From NCBI GenBank assembly GCA_964356545.1, contig CAYHHX010000026.1, forward strand, positions 1-6,859: a stretch of DNA of 6,859 bases, in the 5' to 3' direction. Under the pieces are notes generated by a model. That model did no database searches. It saw only the letters and a program-made list of their open reading frames with translations, and was not told the origin of the DNA. The DNA is from JACPYG01 sp964356545. GTDB taxonomy: Bacteria; Patescibacteriota; Minisyncoccia; Minisyncoccales; Staskawiczbacteraceae. A program made the translations under genes and the position numbers. Shown piece after piece: positions 1-5,616 of the stretch; position 1 is the first letter of the stretch; each line of letters starts with the position of its first letter.

Positions 1-53
1 ACCTGTGACCCCTGCAATGTGAATGCAATGCTCTGCCGCTGAGCTAACCACCC
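1..53 (-). tRNA. tRNA-Val (anticodon CAC), 3' end cut by window edge
   Basis: Read on the minus strand, the acceptor 5' strand is GGGTGGT (53-47), followed by TA, a D arm GCTC/GAGC with loop AGCGGCA, and a 5-bp anticodon stem TTGCA/TGCAG. The anticodon loop is TTCACAT, giving anticodon CAC, which reads the valine codon GUG. The sequence stops within the T stem (ACAGG then T), so the T loop, the 3' acceptor strand and the discriminator base lie outside the window. The identity rests on the anticodon alone, but folding of the visible arms is unambiguous. Confidence 0.88.
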
Positions 54-67
54 ATAAGCATTTACTT

Positions 68-76
68 ATTTTATCA
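68..76 (-). promoter_or_regulatory. Candidate extended -10 promoter for tRNA-Val
   Basis: On the minus strand TGATAAAAT (76-68) matches an extended -10 element (TGN followed by TAAAAT). It ends about 14 bases before the tRNA 5' end. A weak -35 (TTGCTT) sits 18 bases upstream, inside the T tract of the rplL terminator. The region is AT-rich, so a chance match is possible. Confidence 0.35.
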
Positions 77-85
77 TTTTTTAAT

Positions 86-137
86 AAAAATAAGCAAACA
101 AAAACAGCCCTTCGACTTCGCTCAGGACTGTTTTTTT
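86..137 (-). terminator. Rho-independent terminator of the rplJ-rplL operon
   Basis: The minus-strand RNA forms an 8-bp stem ACAGUCCU / AGGGCUGU (131-124 with 111-104), including one U-G pair, with a 12-base loop. It is flanked by A residues upstream and followed by a run of T (TTTTTGTTTGC). The same bases on the plus strand give a C-A mismatch, so the hairpin is oriented for minus-strand transcription. It starts only a few bases after the rplL stop codon. The stem-loop core resembles a short sequence common in many bacterial genomes (the CCTGAGCGAAGTCGAAGG type), so a dispersed repeat may serve here as terminator. Confidence 0.82.
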
Positions 138-141
138 ACTC

Positions 142-549
142 TTATTTGATTTCCACTTTAGCTCCTGCGGTTTCAAATTTCTTTTTAATCTCTTCTGCTT
201 CCTCTTTCTTTACTCCTTCTTTTATTAACTGGGGAGATGCGGCGACTGCATCAACTAAATCTTTTGATTCTTTTAGTCCTTTTGCAGTTAAGTCGCGAAC
301 AACTTTAATAACTTCTATTTTCTGCGCTCCGACTTCTTTTAACTCAACATTAAAAGCACTTTTTTCTTCAACTGGCGCGCCTGCTACTGCTAAAACTGCG
401 GCTGCTGCCGGAGCTGAAGCTGAAACACCAAATTTTTTTTCTAAAATCTTAACTAATTCTGATAAATCTAAAACCGACATTTTTTCTATTTCGCCAACCA
501 AAGATTTAAACTTGGCTGGTACTTCTACTTTTTCTAATTCTTCTGTCAT
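142..549 (-). CDS. rplL: 50S ribosomal protein L7/L12
   Basis: This is the multicopy stalk protein of the large ribosomal subunit. It binds L10 through its N-terminal domain and recruits translation factors through its C-terminal domain. At 135 residues it is slightly longer than the usual 120-130 because of a charged N-terminal extension. Residues about 24-42 (MSVLDLSELVKILEKKFGV) form the L10-binding dimer helices, about 43-62 are the Ala/Pro/Val-rich hinge, and about 64-135 form the C-terminal domain. That domain shows the family landmarks KIEVIKVVRDLT, GLKESKDLVD, LIKEGVKKEEAEEIKKKFE and a final AGAKVEIK. The start codon lies 5 bases after the rplJ stop and has no Shine-Dalgarno sequence, which suggests coupling to rplJ translation. 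A strong terminator follows. Confidence 0.97.
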   Translation of the reverse strand: MTEELEKVEVPAKFKSLVGEIEKMSVLDLSELVKILEKKFGVSASAPAAAAVLAVAGAPVEEKSAFNVELKEVGAQKIEVIKVVRDLTAKGLKESKDLVDAVAASPQLIKEGVKKEEAEEIKKKFETAGAKVEIK

Positions 550-554
550 ATTTT

Positions 555-1112
555 TTATTTATTAATTTTACTTAAAACTACTATTAGACCTTTAATATTA
601 CCTTGTAAGACATTCATAAAACCCGACATAGGGGCCGCAATTGAACCCACTATCTTGCCTAACAACTCTTCTCTTGATGGTAAGTTTGCTAAAACTAAAA
701 CTTTTTCTTTTTCAATAAAAACATATTGTTTTTCTCCGCCAGAGGCGGATCCGCCTTCGGTGGGAAAAATACCTCCCAAAATTTTGAAATTTTCGTTAGT
801 TTTTGAAAACTGATTTGAAATTCTAGCTGGACTTAATTCATCTTCAATTCCAAATATCAAAGCCAACTGGCCGGGAACACTACTTTTTATTTTATTCCAA
901 AAAGAAATATTCGATTGACCAAAAGCAATTCTTATTAATGTTTTTTTACCAATTTTCAAAACACAACCAGATTCCTTTAATTTTTTTCTCAATGAAAATA
1001 AATCCAAAGAGTTAACTTTTGAAAAATCAGCAAAAATTACTGATTTCTGTTTTGAAATATTCTCTTTTAAACTTTTTAGGTTTTTTTGTTTTTTCTCTTT
1101 TGTTAATGCCAT
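555..1112 (-). CDS. rplJ: 50S ribosomal protein L10, with palindrome-encoded insert
   Basis: L10 anchors L7/L12 dimers on the 23S rRNA and, in known cases, represses its own operon by binding the leader RNA. The 185-residue protein has the N-terminal signature (ALTKEKKQKNLKSLKE, then IFADFSKVNSLDLFSLRKKLKESG). The central LPSREELLGKIVGSIAAPMSG (about 144-164) and the C-terminal VLQGNIKGLIVVLSKI helix, which binds L12, are also typical. Residues about 117-127 (PTEGGSASGGE) are unusual. They sit where the family normally has a short turn, and they are encoded by a GC-rich palindrome in an otherwise AT-rich gene. The frame is intact on both sides, so the protein should be functional. No Shine-Dalgarno sequence precedes the ATG. 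An L10 leader and attenuator lie upstream. Confidence 0.96.
   Translation of the reverse strand: MALTKEKKQKNLKSLKENISKQKSVIFADFSKVNSLDLFSLRKKLKESGCVLKIGKKTLIRIAFGQSNISFWNKIKSSVPGQLALIFGIEDELSPARISNQFSKTNENFKILGGIFPTEGGSASGGEKQYVFIEKEKVLVLANLPSREELLGKIVGSIAAPMSGFMNVLQGNIKGLIVVLSKINK
735..764. repeat. GC-rich palindromic repeat inside rplJ
   Basis: The plus strand reads as two back-to-back small hairpins, CCGCC-AGA-GGCGG (736-748) and CCGCC-TTC-GGTGG (751-763). Together they make a larger palindrome centred on the perfect 12-mer GGCGGATCCGCC (744-755). The surrounding rplJ sequence is strongly AT-rich. A related CCGCC...GGCGG palindrome occurs at 5701-5729. The length keeps the rplJ frame open and encodes Gly/Ser residues. 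Confidence 0.75.
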
Positions 1113-1143
1113 ATTAATATTTAAGTTTCGAATTAAAATTAAT

Positions 1144-1164
1144 AAAAAAATCTGCTTCCGCAGA
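1144..1164 (-). terminator. Intrinsic attenuator between the L10 leader and rplJ
   Basis: Minus-strand RNA TCTGC-GGAA-GCAGA (1164-1151) is a perfect 5-bp stem with a stable GGAA tetraloop, followed directly by seven T (1150-1144). It lies after the L10 leader and 32 bases before the rplJ start codon, which fits a conditional terminator rather than the end of an operon. A second, AT-only-type hairpin (AAACAAT/ATTGTTT, 1169-1186) sits just upstream and could take part in switching. Confidence 0.75.
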
Positions 1165-1185
1165 CAAAAAACAATAAAAATTGTT

Positions 1186-1258
1186 TACCTCGATAGGATT
1201 TACCGTGTACGCCTAACTTTAGCAAAAGCAAGTACACTCACCTATTGTCTACGGCTTC
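1186..1258 (-). ncRNA. Ribosomal protein L10 leader RNA
   Basis: The minus strand carries the conserved L10-leader blocks CCGTAGACAATAGGTGAG (near 1253-1236) and AATCCTATCGAGGT (1200-1187). The two blocks pair through ATAGG/CCTAT (1245-1241 with 1197-1193). An inner stem GTGTAC/GTACAC (1237-1232 with 1210-1205) encloses a smaller hairpin CTTT-TGCT-AAAG. In this RNA family the L10(L12)4 complex binds the leader and lowers expression of the rplJ-rplL operon. The location just upstream of rplJ, the promoter before it and the attenuator after it agree with that role. Confidence 0.88.
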
Positions 1259-1273
1259 TATTTATAATGTATT

Positions 1274-1305
1274 ATCATACTAATCTATTATTCAAATAGT
1301 GTCAA
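1274..1305 (-). promoter_or_regulatory. Sigma-70-type promoter of the rplJ-rplL operon
   Basis: A perfect -35 TTGACA (1305-1300) is followed after 17 bases by TAGTAT (1282-1277), or after 20 bases by TATGAT (1279-1274), as -10. Either choice would start transcription about 8-15 bases before the L10 leader. The -35 is certain as a match; the choice of -10 is not. Confidence 0.6.
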
Positions 1306-1314
1306 TACATAAAT

Positions 1315-1348
1315 AACCCCACCGCTGCAAGAAGACAGAAATGGGGTT
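1315..1348 (-). terminator. Hairpin terminator candidate after the cassette gene
   Basis: A 7-bp inverted repeat AACCCCA / TGGGGTT (1348-1342 with 1321-1315) encloses a 20-base loop that can itself pair CTG/CAG. It lies 67 bases past the stop of the 162-residue gene. The T tract after it on the minus strand is weak (ATTTATG). It may insulate the cassette from the rplJ promoter, whose -35 box begins 10 bases further on. Confidence 0.5.
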
Positions 1349-1415
1349 TTGACAATAGCTCAAAGTGCAAAGTTTACAAGGGTCAAAGAAGACCCAAGAC
1401 TTAAAGCACAAAGAA

Positions 1416-1904
1416 CTAAGATACTTGCGAAGAAACGACTGACAAATCGACATTACGCCAGGGGTATTCGAGCCAACGGTGATTCCAGTACCAGACATCA
1501 AGGCGGCGATATAGAAGCAGGACGTTTTTGCGACCGTCCTTTGTTCCCAGAACATCACCGAAGAAATCTAAGTAGGTAATCTCCTTTTGACAGTAGAGGC
1601 GCTCCAAGATGCTGTTTTTCTTGTTGACCTCGTAGTCTTTCCACAAACCCATAAACACCGTCGCACCGTAACGGATCGTGTCCGTATTATTTTTAAGTCG
1701 GGACAACTTTTCCTCGCCACTGATGCTAGTTTCTATGGGCGTCAGACATGTAACGAAGTCGGCTTTAGAAAGATTTACCTCCGTGAGCTCAGCGGACCGT
1801 TTGTCCTGCTCTCCTAAAAAAACTTTCCAATTATTGTCGATTAACTCCTCGGCGTTGAACGAGGCAGTGGCGACGCACAAACTCGGCAGTGTCAACTTAC
1901 TCAT
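1416..1904 (-). CDS. Trp-rich variable-tail protein, DGR-target-like, function unknown
   Basis: The 162-residue protein has no signal peptide or membrane segment. The N-terminal part (MSKLTLPSLCVATASF, then LTEVNLSKADFVTCL about 40-54, ISGEEKLSRLK about 61-71 and ATVFMGLWKDYE about 81-92) and the segment YLDFFGDVLG (111-120) look conserved. I remember similar proteins as recurrent in Patescibacteria genomes, without a known function; that is memory, not a search. From about residue 130 the tail is a tryptophan lattice, W138-x-W140-xxx-W144-xxxx-W149. Eleven of its twelve intervening codons end in C or T, the pattern left when AAC/AAT codons of a template are mutated at adenines, as in diversity-generating retroelements. 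No reverse transcriptase or template repeat is in the window. It is the only gene here with a good Shine-Dalgarno (AAAGGA, 8 bases before ATG), and its GC content (50% over 1441-1500) exceeds that of its neighbours. Confidence 0.75.
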   Translation of the reverse strand: MSKLTLPSLCVATASFNAEELIDNNWKVFLGEQDKRSAELTEVNLSKADFVTCLTPIETSISGEEKLSRLKNNTDTIRYGATVFMGLWKDYEVNKKNSILERLYCQKEITYLDFFGDVLGTKDGRKNVLLLYRRLDVWYWNHRWLEYPWRNVDLSVVSSQVS

Positions 1905-1910
1905 GGCATA

Positions 1911-1918
1911 TTTCCTTT
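1911..1918 (-). promoter_or_regulatory. Shine-Dalgarno site of the cassette gene
   Basis: AAAGGAAA (1918-1911) places AAAGGA 8 bases before the ATG at 1904 and fixes that start. No other start codon in the window has a comparable site at normal spacing. Confidence 0.75.
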
Positions 1919-1970
1919 GCTGAGCTTGGCACGCTTTTTATTCAGAACACCCGAAATTCAAAGCATGCAC

Positions 1971-2022
1971 AGGTTGTATCTTTTAAAGCGCCTACATAAT
2001 TGTGCCCTAAAAGATACAACCT
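1971..2022 (-). promoter_or_regulatory. 15-bp perfect inverted repeat in the cassette gene's leader
   Basis: Arms AGGTTGTATCTTTTA (1971-1985) and TAAAAGATACAACCT (2008-2022) are perfectly complementary around a 22-base loop. The hairpin lies between the promoter (-10 at 2075-2070) and the Shine-Dalgarno, about 65 bases before the start codon, so it belongs to the 5' leader. No T tract follows on the minus strand, which argues against a terminator for mltG. The loop bases GCAC (2005-2002) could pair with GTGC just after the stem (1970-1967), and GCGCTT in the loop (1991-1986) with AAGCGT (1937-1932), allowing a pseudoknot. Its function is unknown. Confidence 0.7.
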
Positions 2023-2069
2023 ATTTCGCAAGTTTTAAAATGTAAAGGTGCTATACTTATCATATCTTA

Positions 2070-2098
2070 ATTGTAGCATATAAATAAAGCTTTGTCAA
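2070..2098 (-). promoter_or_regulatory. Near-consensus sigma-70 promoter of the cassette gene
   Basis: TTGACA (2098-2093), a 17-base spacer and TACAAT (2075-2070) make an almost ideal promoter on the minus strand, starting 17 bases after the mltG stop codon. Transcription would begin near 2063, giving a leader of about 160 bases that includes the long hairpin. Confidence 0.8.
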
Positions 2099-2114
2099 AT
2101 ATTAACAAATTTTA

Positions 2115-3128
2115 TTATCTTAGATATTTTGAGGCAGCTAAACTGTGTTCTGAAAATGTCTTACTGAAAATTGTTTTTCCGTTTAAATCAGATAAATAAT
2201 ACCAGTATTTTGATTCTGTGGGATAAATGGCGGCTATAATAGAATTCATTCCTGGGTTTGAAATTGGGCCCTTGGGTAGGCCTATGTATTTATAAGTATT
2301 ATATGGAGAATCTATTTTAGTATCTTTTATTGTAACTCCCGAATGGTTTTTACCTGTAATATAGTTAACTGTTGCATCTACCTGCAAAGGCATGCCAGCG
2401 CTCAACCTTTTCCATAAAATACCTGCCACAATTTTTTTATCATCTGTTGATTTTACTTCTTTTTCAATTATTGAAGCCATTGTTATTACTTGAAAAACTG
2501 TTTTATTTTGTGAAATTATTTGCTCTCTTAAGCCAGTATTTAATTTTTTATTAAAATTGGAAAGCATTAATCTAATAACATCTTCTGCTTTTTCTCCCAA
2601 AGAAATATTATAGGTGTCTGGAAAAATATACCCCTCAATGCCAATATCTTGCGGTTTTTCTTTTAAAAAATCGAACTCGCCACTATAGTCTTTTTTCAAG
2701 GCTTCTTTGAAATCTTGTTCGTTAGAAATTTTCTCGTCTGCAAAGTATTTTTCAATATCTGCTATATCCCAACCTTCAAGAATTGTTATTTTTTGCTTTA
2801 TAACATCTCCCGAAACAAACTTTTTAATAATTTCTGGAACAGTCATTTTGGGCGACAAAGCATACTTTCCAGCTTGTAGTTTTGAATCATTTCCCGAAAT
2901 TATTGCATAAATATTAAAAAAATAATTATTTTTAATTATACCTTGCTCTTCTAGTCTTATGGCGATTTCTTCATCTCCCTCCCCTTTTTGGGCCAAAAAT
3001 TCAATAATTTGATCTGAATTAGGCTTTACCGGAAAATAAACTTCCCAACTAAATATAATCAAACTCAAAATAAAAACAGTTGACACTACAGGAATGATTT
3101 TTCTAAAAACTTTTAATATGCTATGCAT
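2115..3128 (-). CDS. mltG: Endolytic murein transglycosylase MltG (YceG-like)
   Basis: MltG is an inner-membrane lytic transglycosylase that cuts nascent peptidoglycan strands and limits glycan length. The 337-residue protein starts with one membrane anchor (residues about 9-31, KIIPVVSTVFILSLIIFSWE), followed by an extracytoplasmic LysM-like region (about 45-110: GDEEIAIRLEEQGII and LQAGKYALSPKMTVPEIIKK). The catalytic domain shows the segment VITMASIIEKEVK, with E222 at the position of the E. coli catalytic Glu218. It also has LQVDATVNY (249-256), DSPYNTYKYIGLPKGPISNPG (273-293), and the C-terminal KTFSEHSLAA. All family motifs are present and the length is normal. The ATG lies 9 bases after the kbl stop with no Shine-Dalgarno, so it is probably the last gene of the tdh-kbl-mltG operon. 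Confidence 0.95.
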   Translation of the reverse strand: MHSILKVFRKIIPVVSTVFILSLIIFSWEVYFPVKPNSDQIIEFLAQKGEGDEEIAIRLEEQGIIKNNYFFNIYAIISGNDSKLQAGKYALSPKMTVPEIIKKFVSGDVIKQKITILEGWDIADIEKYFADEKISNEQDFKEALKKDYSGEFDFLKEKPQDIGIEGYIFPDTYNISLGEKAEDVIRLMLSNFNKKLNTGLREQIISQNKTVFQVITMASIIEKEVKSTDDKKIVAGILWKRLSAGMPLQVDATVNYITGKNHSGVTIKDTKIDSPYNTYKYIGLPKGPISNPGMNSIIAAIYPTESKYWYYLSDLNGKTIFSKTFSEHSLAASKYLR

Positions 3129-3137
3129 ATTTTCATA

Positions 3138-4364
3138 TTAATCTTTTATTACTTCTAATTTTTTACCAATAATAGTTAAAATATCAATTGCTTTGTCTAT
3201 GTCTTCTTTAGTATGAACGCTAGATATTTGAACTCTTAAACGAGCCTGCCCTTCAGCCACTACTGGAAACCATAAACCCACCACATATAATCCTTTTTCT
3301 AACAATTCTTTTTGCATTTTTTGGGCTAAATCGGCGCGCCCGATATGAATTGGCACAATTGGATGATTGCCTTCAATAATTTTAAAACCCCTAATTTTAA
3401 TCTGTTCTCTAAAATAAATTGTATTTTCTTTAGATTGTTTTAATAATTCTGGATTATTATTCAACAAATCAATAGCTTTAATGCTGGCTCCGGCAATCAT
3501 TGGCGGCAAAGAATTAGAAAAAATATATGGTCTAGATTTTTGACGCAAAAATTCAATTAATTCTTTTTTGCCACTTAAATAACCGCCACTAGCTCCGCCA
3601 AAAGCTTTTCCCAAAGTGCCACTTAAAATATCAATTTGGCCTAATATACCTAATTCTTCTGGGGAACCCTTTCCATTTAAACCGCAAACCCCCACTCCAT
3701 GCGAATCATCAACAAATAATAGAGCATCATAATCTTTGGCTAATTTAACTAATCCAGGCAACTTAGCCAACTCGCCTTCCATGCTAAAAACCCCATCGCT
3801 TACAATAATTTTAATAAAATAATTTTTGTTTTTATCTTCTTGGATCATTTTCTCTAAAACAGATAAATCACTGTGCGGATAAATTCTTTTTACCACCAAA
3901 TCTTTTTTAATTAATTTTAGGCCGTCAATAATACTAGCGTGATTTAATTCGTCGCTGTAAATAACCGATTTTTTATCTTGTCCTTCGGTTTGATGAATTA
4001 AAGAAGCAAAAAAGGCTTCATTGGCGGCAAAACAAGAATTAAATAACATAGTGTCTTCGGTTTGTAAAAATTCAGAAAGTTTTTTTTCTAAAGCAATATG
4101 TATTTTGGTGGTGCCAGAAATAAATCTGACAGAAGACATTCCATAGCCGTATAAATCCATAGCTTCTTTGGCAAATTGTATAATATCTGGATGATTAGCC
4201 AATCCCAAATAGTTATTACTAGCAAACATCAAAACTTTTTTACCGTTAACCAAAACTTTTGCTCCTTGAGGCGATTCTAAAACTGATTCGTTTTTATATT
4301 TTTTTTGGTCTTTTAATAAAGTTATTTCTGAGCTGATTAAATTTAATAGTTCTTTTGAATACAT
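3138..4364 (-). CDS. kbl: 2-amino-3-ketobutyrate CoA ligase (glycine C-acetyltransferase)
   Basis: This PLP-dependent alpha-oxoamine synthase cleaves 2-amino-3-ketobutyrate with CoA to glycine and acetyl-CoA, the second step of threonine breakdown. At 408 residues it matches the roughly 400 of the family. Visible landmarks are FASNNYLGLANHP (47-59), the active-site loop GYGMSSVRFISGT (73-85), DELNHASIIDG (138-148) with the PLP-stacking His, and VDDSHGVGV (218-226). The PLP lysine K253 sits in SGTLGKAFGGASGGY. The C-terminal FPVVAEGQARLRVQISSVHT (366-385) is the Kbl-type ending. The upstream neighbour encodes a threonine-dehydrogenase-like enzyme whose stop codon is 4 bases before this ATG, which favours Kbl over the related 8-amino-7-oxononanoate or 5-aminolevulinate synthases. 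No Shine-Dalgarno is seen. Confidence 0.9.
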   Translation of the reverse strand: MYSKELLNLISSEITLLKDQKKYKNESVLESPQGAKVLVNGKKVLMFASNNYLGLANHPDIIQFAKEAMDLYGYGMSSVRFISGTTKIHIALEKKLSEFLQTEDTMLFNSCFAANEAFFASLIHQTEGQDKKSVIYSDELNHASIIDGLKLIKKDLVVKRIYPHSDLSVLEKMIQEDKNKNYFIKIIVSDGVFSMEGELAKLPGLVKLAKDYDALLFVDDSHGVGVCGLNGKGSPEELGILGQIDILSGTLGKAFGGASGGYLSGKKELIEFLRQKSRPYIFSNSLPPMIAGASIKAIDLLNNNPELLKQSKENTIYFREQIKIRGFKIIEGNHPIVPIHIGRADLAQKMQKELLEKGLYVVGLWFPVVAEGQARLRVQISSVHTKEDIDKAIDILTIIGKKLEVIKD

Positions 4365-4368
4365 ATAT

Positions 4369-5604
4369 TTATGGTCTTAAAATTATTTTATATGCATCGC
4401 CAGACCTAATAGCATCAAAGCCTTTTTGAAAATCTTCTAAAGGCAAGTCATGGCTAATTATTTTATTATCTAAAATTATTTGACTTAAACCATTGGTTAA
4501 TAAGGAGCGCATTAATTCCCATGTGCTAAACATTCTTCTGCCAATAACACCTTTTATAGTGATACCGCGAAATATAATATCTTTTGAAAAATCAATTTCT
4601 TTAGCACCAGAGGGTAATCCCAATAAGGCAACAATGCCTCCCATTCTAATATTTTTTAAAGCATCTTCTAATGCAACATAAGAACCCGACATTTCTAAGA
4701 CAGCATCAACTCCTGTATTATTAGTTTCTTTTTTAATTTGTTCATACAAAATTTTTCTGTTTGATTCATCTGTCACATCAAAACAGTAATCGGCGCCTAA
4801 TTTTTTAGCCAAAGCAAATTTAGTATTTAAAAGTTTTTCTGAACTTAAGTTATTATTTGGATTGGAAGCATCGGTTAAAAAAATTACAGAGGCGCCAAGT
4901 TGCTTAGCAATAGCTATAGACATTAAACCTTGAATACCGGCTCCCAAAACTAACACAGAACTTCCCTTTTTAATTTCAGCCGACTGAATAGTATGAGTGG
5001 CATTTCCAATGGCATCCATAAAAGCAATAATTTCTAGAGGTATTTCTCCCTTAGCAAATAATAATAAATTACTAACTGGCACCACGACATATTTAGTAAA
5101 AGCGCCATCTTGATGTAATCCTTTAATTTTAGTATTTTGACAAACATGACCTTCGCCTAAAAGACACTGATGACATTGCCAACAAACAATATGCATTTCA
5201 GCTGTAACATAAAAGTTATCTTTTAAAAAATTTAGCAACTCGGGATTATTTACTAATTCATCTTTTTTATTATTCAATAAAAAATCAGTAATTTTGGGGT
5301 CATTAAAAGATTGTGAATAAAGTTTGTTGACTATTTCTTTGCAGGCGCTAATACCGGCTTCTTCAATTTGTCCACAAAATTCATGACCAATAATTACTTC
5401 ATCTAAAATATTATTCGCCATTGAATCCTGCAATGCCAGAGTGCCTTTATAAATAGAAACATCTGTACCACAAATTGAAGCAGCCAACACTTTTATTTTA
5501 ACTTCATCGTCTTTCGTAATTTGAGGCTCTGGCTTTTCTTTAATTTCTAATCCTTCGTACCATTTTTGACCTGGCACTGGTCTTTTTTTAATAATAGCTT
5601 TCAT
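4369..5604 (-). CDS. tdh: Zinc-dependent L-threonine 3-dehydrogenase-like enzyme with insertions
   Basis: This medium-chain dehydrogenase probably oxidises L-threonine to 2-amino-3-ketobutyrate with NAD, feeding the adjacent Kbl. Catalytic-zinc ligands C45 (CGTD) and H74-E75 (GHEFCG) are present, as are four structural-zinc cysteines C141, C144, C147 and C155. FMDAIGNATHT (195-205) matches the Tdh-type segment. The Rossmann motif GAGIQG (221-226) is followed by D245, which favours NAD over NADP. At 411 residues it is about 70 longer than E. coli Tdh (341). The H74-to-C141 distance is 67 residues against about 30, so roughly 37 are inserted there (about 86-132, Lys/Asn/Leu-rich). About 12 more follow D245. 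The His expected in the proton-relay motif CGTDVH is Ser (S50), so another polyol or alcohol substrate is possible. It probably heads the tdh-kbl-mltG operon. Confidence 0.78.
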   Translation of the reverse strand: MKAIIKKRPVPGQKWYEGLEIKEKPEPQITKDDEVKIKVLAASICGTDVSIYKGTLALQDSMANNILDEVIIGHEFCGQIEEAGISACKEIVNKLYSQSFNDPKITDFLLNNKKDELVNNPELLNFLKDNFYVTAEMHIVCWQCHQCLLGEGHVCQNTKIKGLHQDGAFTKYVVVPVSNLLLFAKGEIPLEIIAFMDAIGNATHTIQSAEIKKGSSVLVLGAGIQGLMSIAIAKQLGASVIFLTDASNPNNNLSSEKLLNTKFALAKKLGADYCFDVTDESNRKILYEQIKKETNNTGVDAVLEMSGSYVALEDALKNIRMGGIVALLGLPSGAKEIDFSKDIIFRGITIKGVIGRRMFSTWELMRSLLTNGLSQIILDNKIISHDLPLEDFQKGFDAIRSGDAYKIILRP

Positions 5605-5616
5605 GATAAGTTTAAA

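Noticed and set aside
23..565. Long plus-strand open frame across rplL
   Set aside because: It is antisense to a certain rplL gene, starts inside the tRNA-Val, crosses the terminator, and has low-complexity Ser/Ala/Phe composition.
1292..1558. Alternative minus-strand open frame overlapping the cassette gene's 3' part, considered as a frameshifted continuation
   Set aside because: The 162-residue frame keeps the expected FFGDVLG and Trp-lattice segments to its stop, so no frameshift is needed. The alternative frame is Cys/Ser-rich and runs through the terminator and the rplJ promoter.
1416..1904. Complete diversity-generating retroelement in the window
   Set aside because: No reverse transcriptase, accessory gene or second near-copy of the Trp-rich region is visible here. 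Only a possible target gene can be supported.
1971..2022. Terminator of the tdh-kbl-mltG operon
   Set aside because: The hairpin is strong but has no T tract after it on the minus strand, and it lies downstream of a near-consensus promoter for the next gene.
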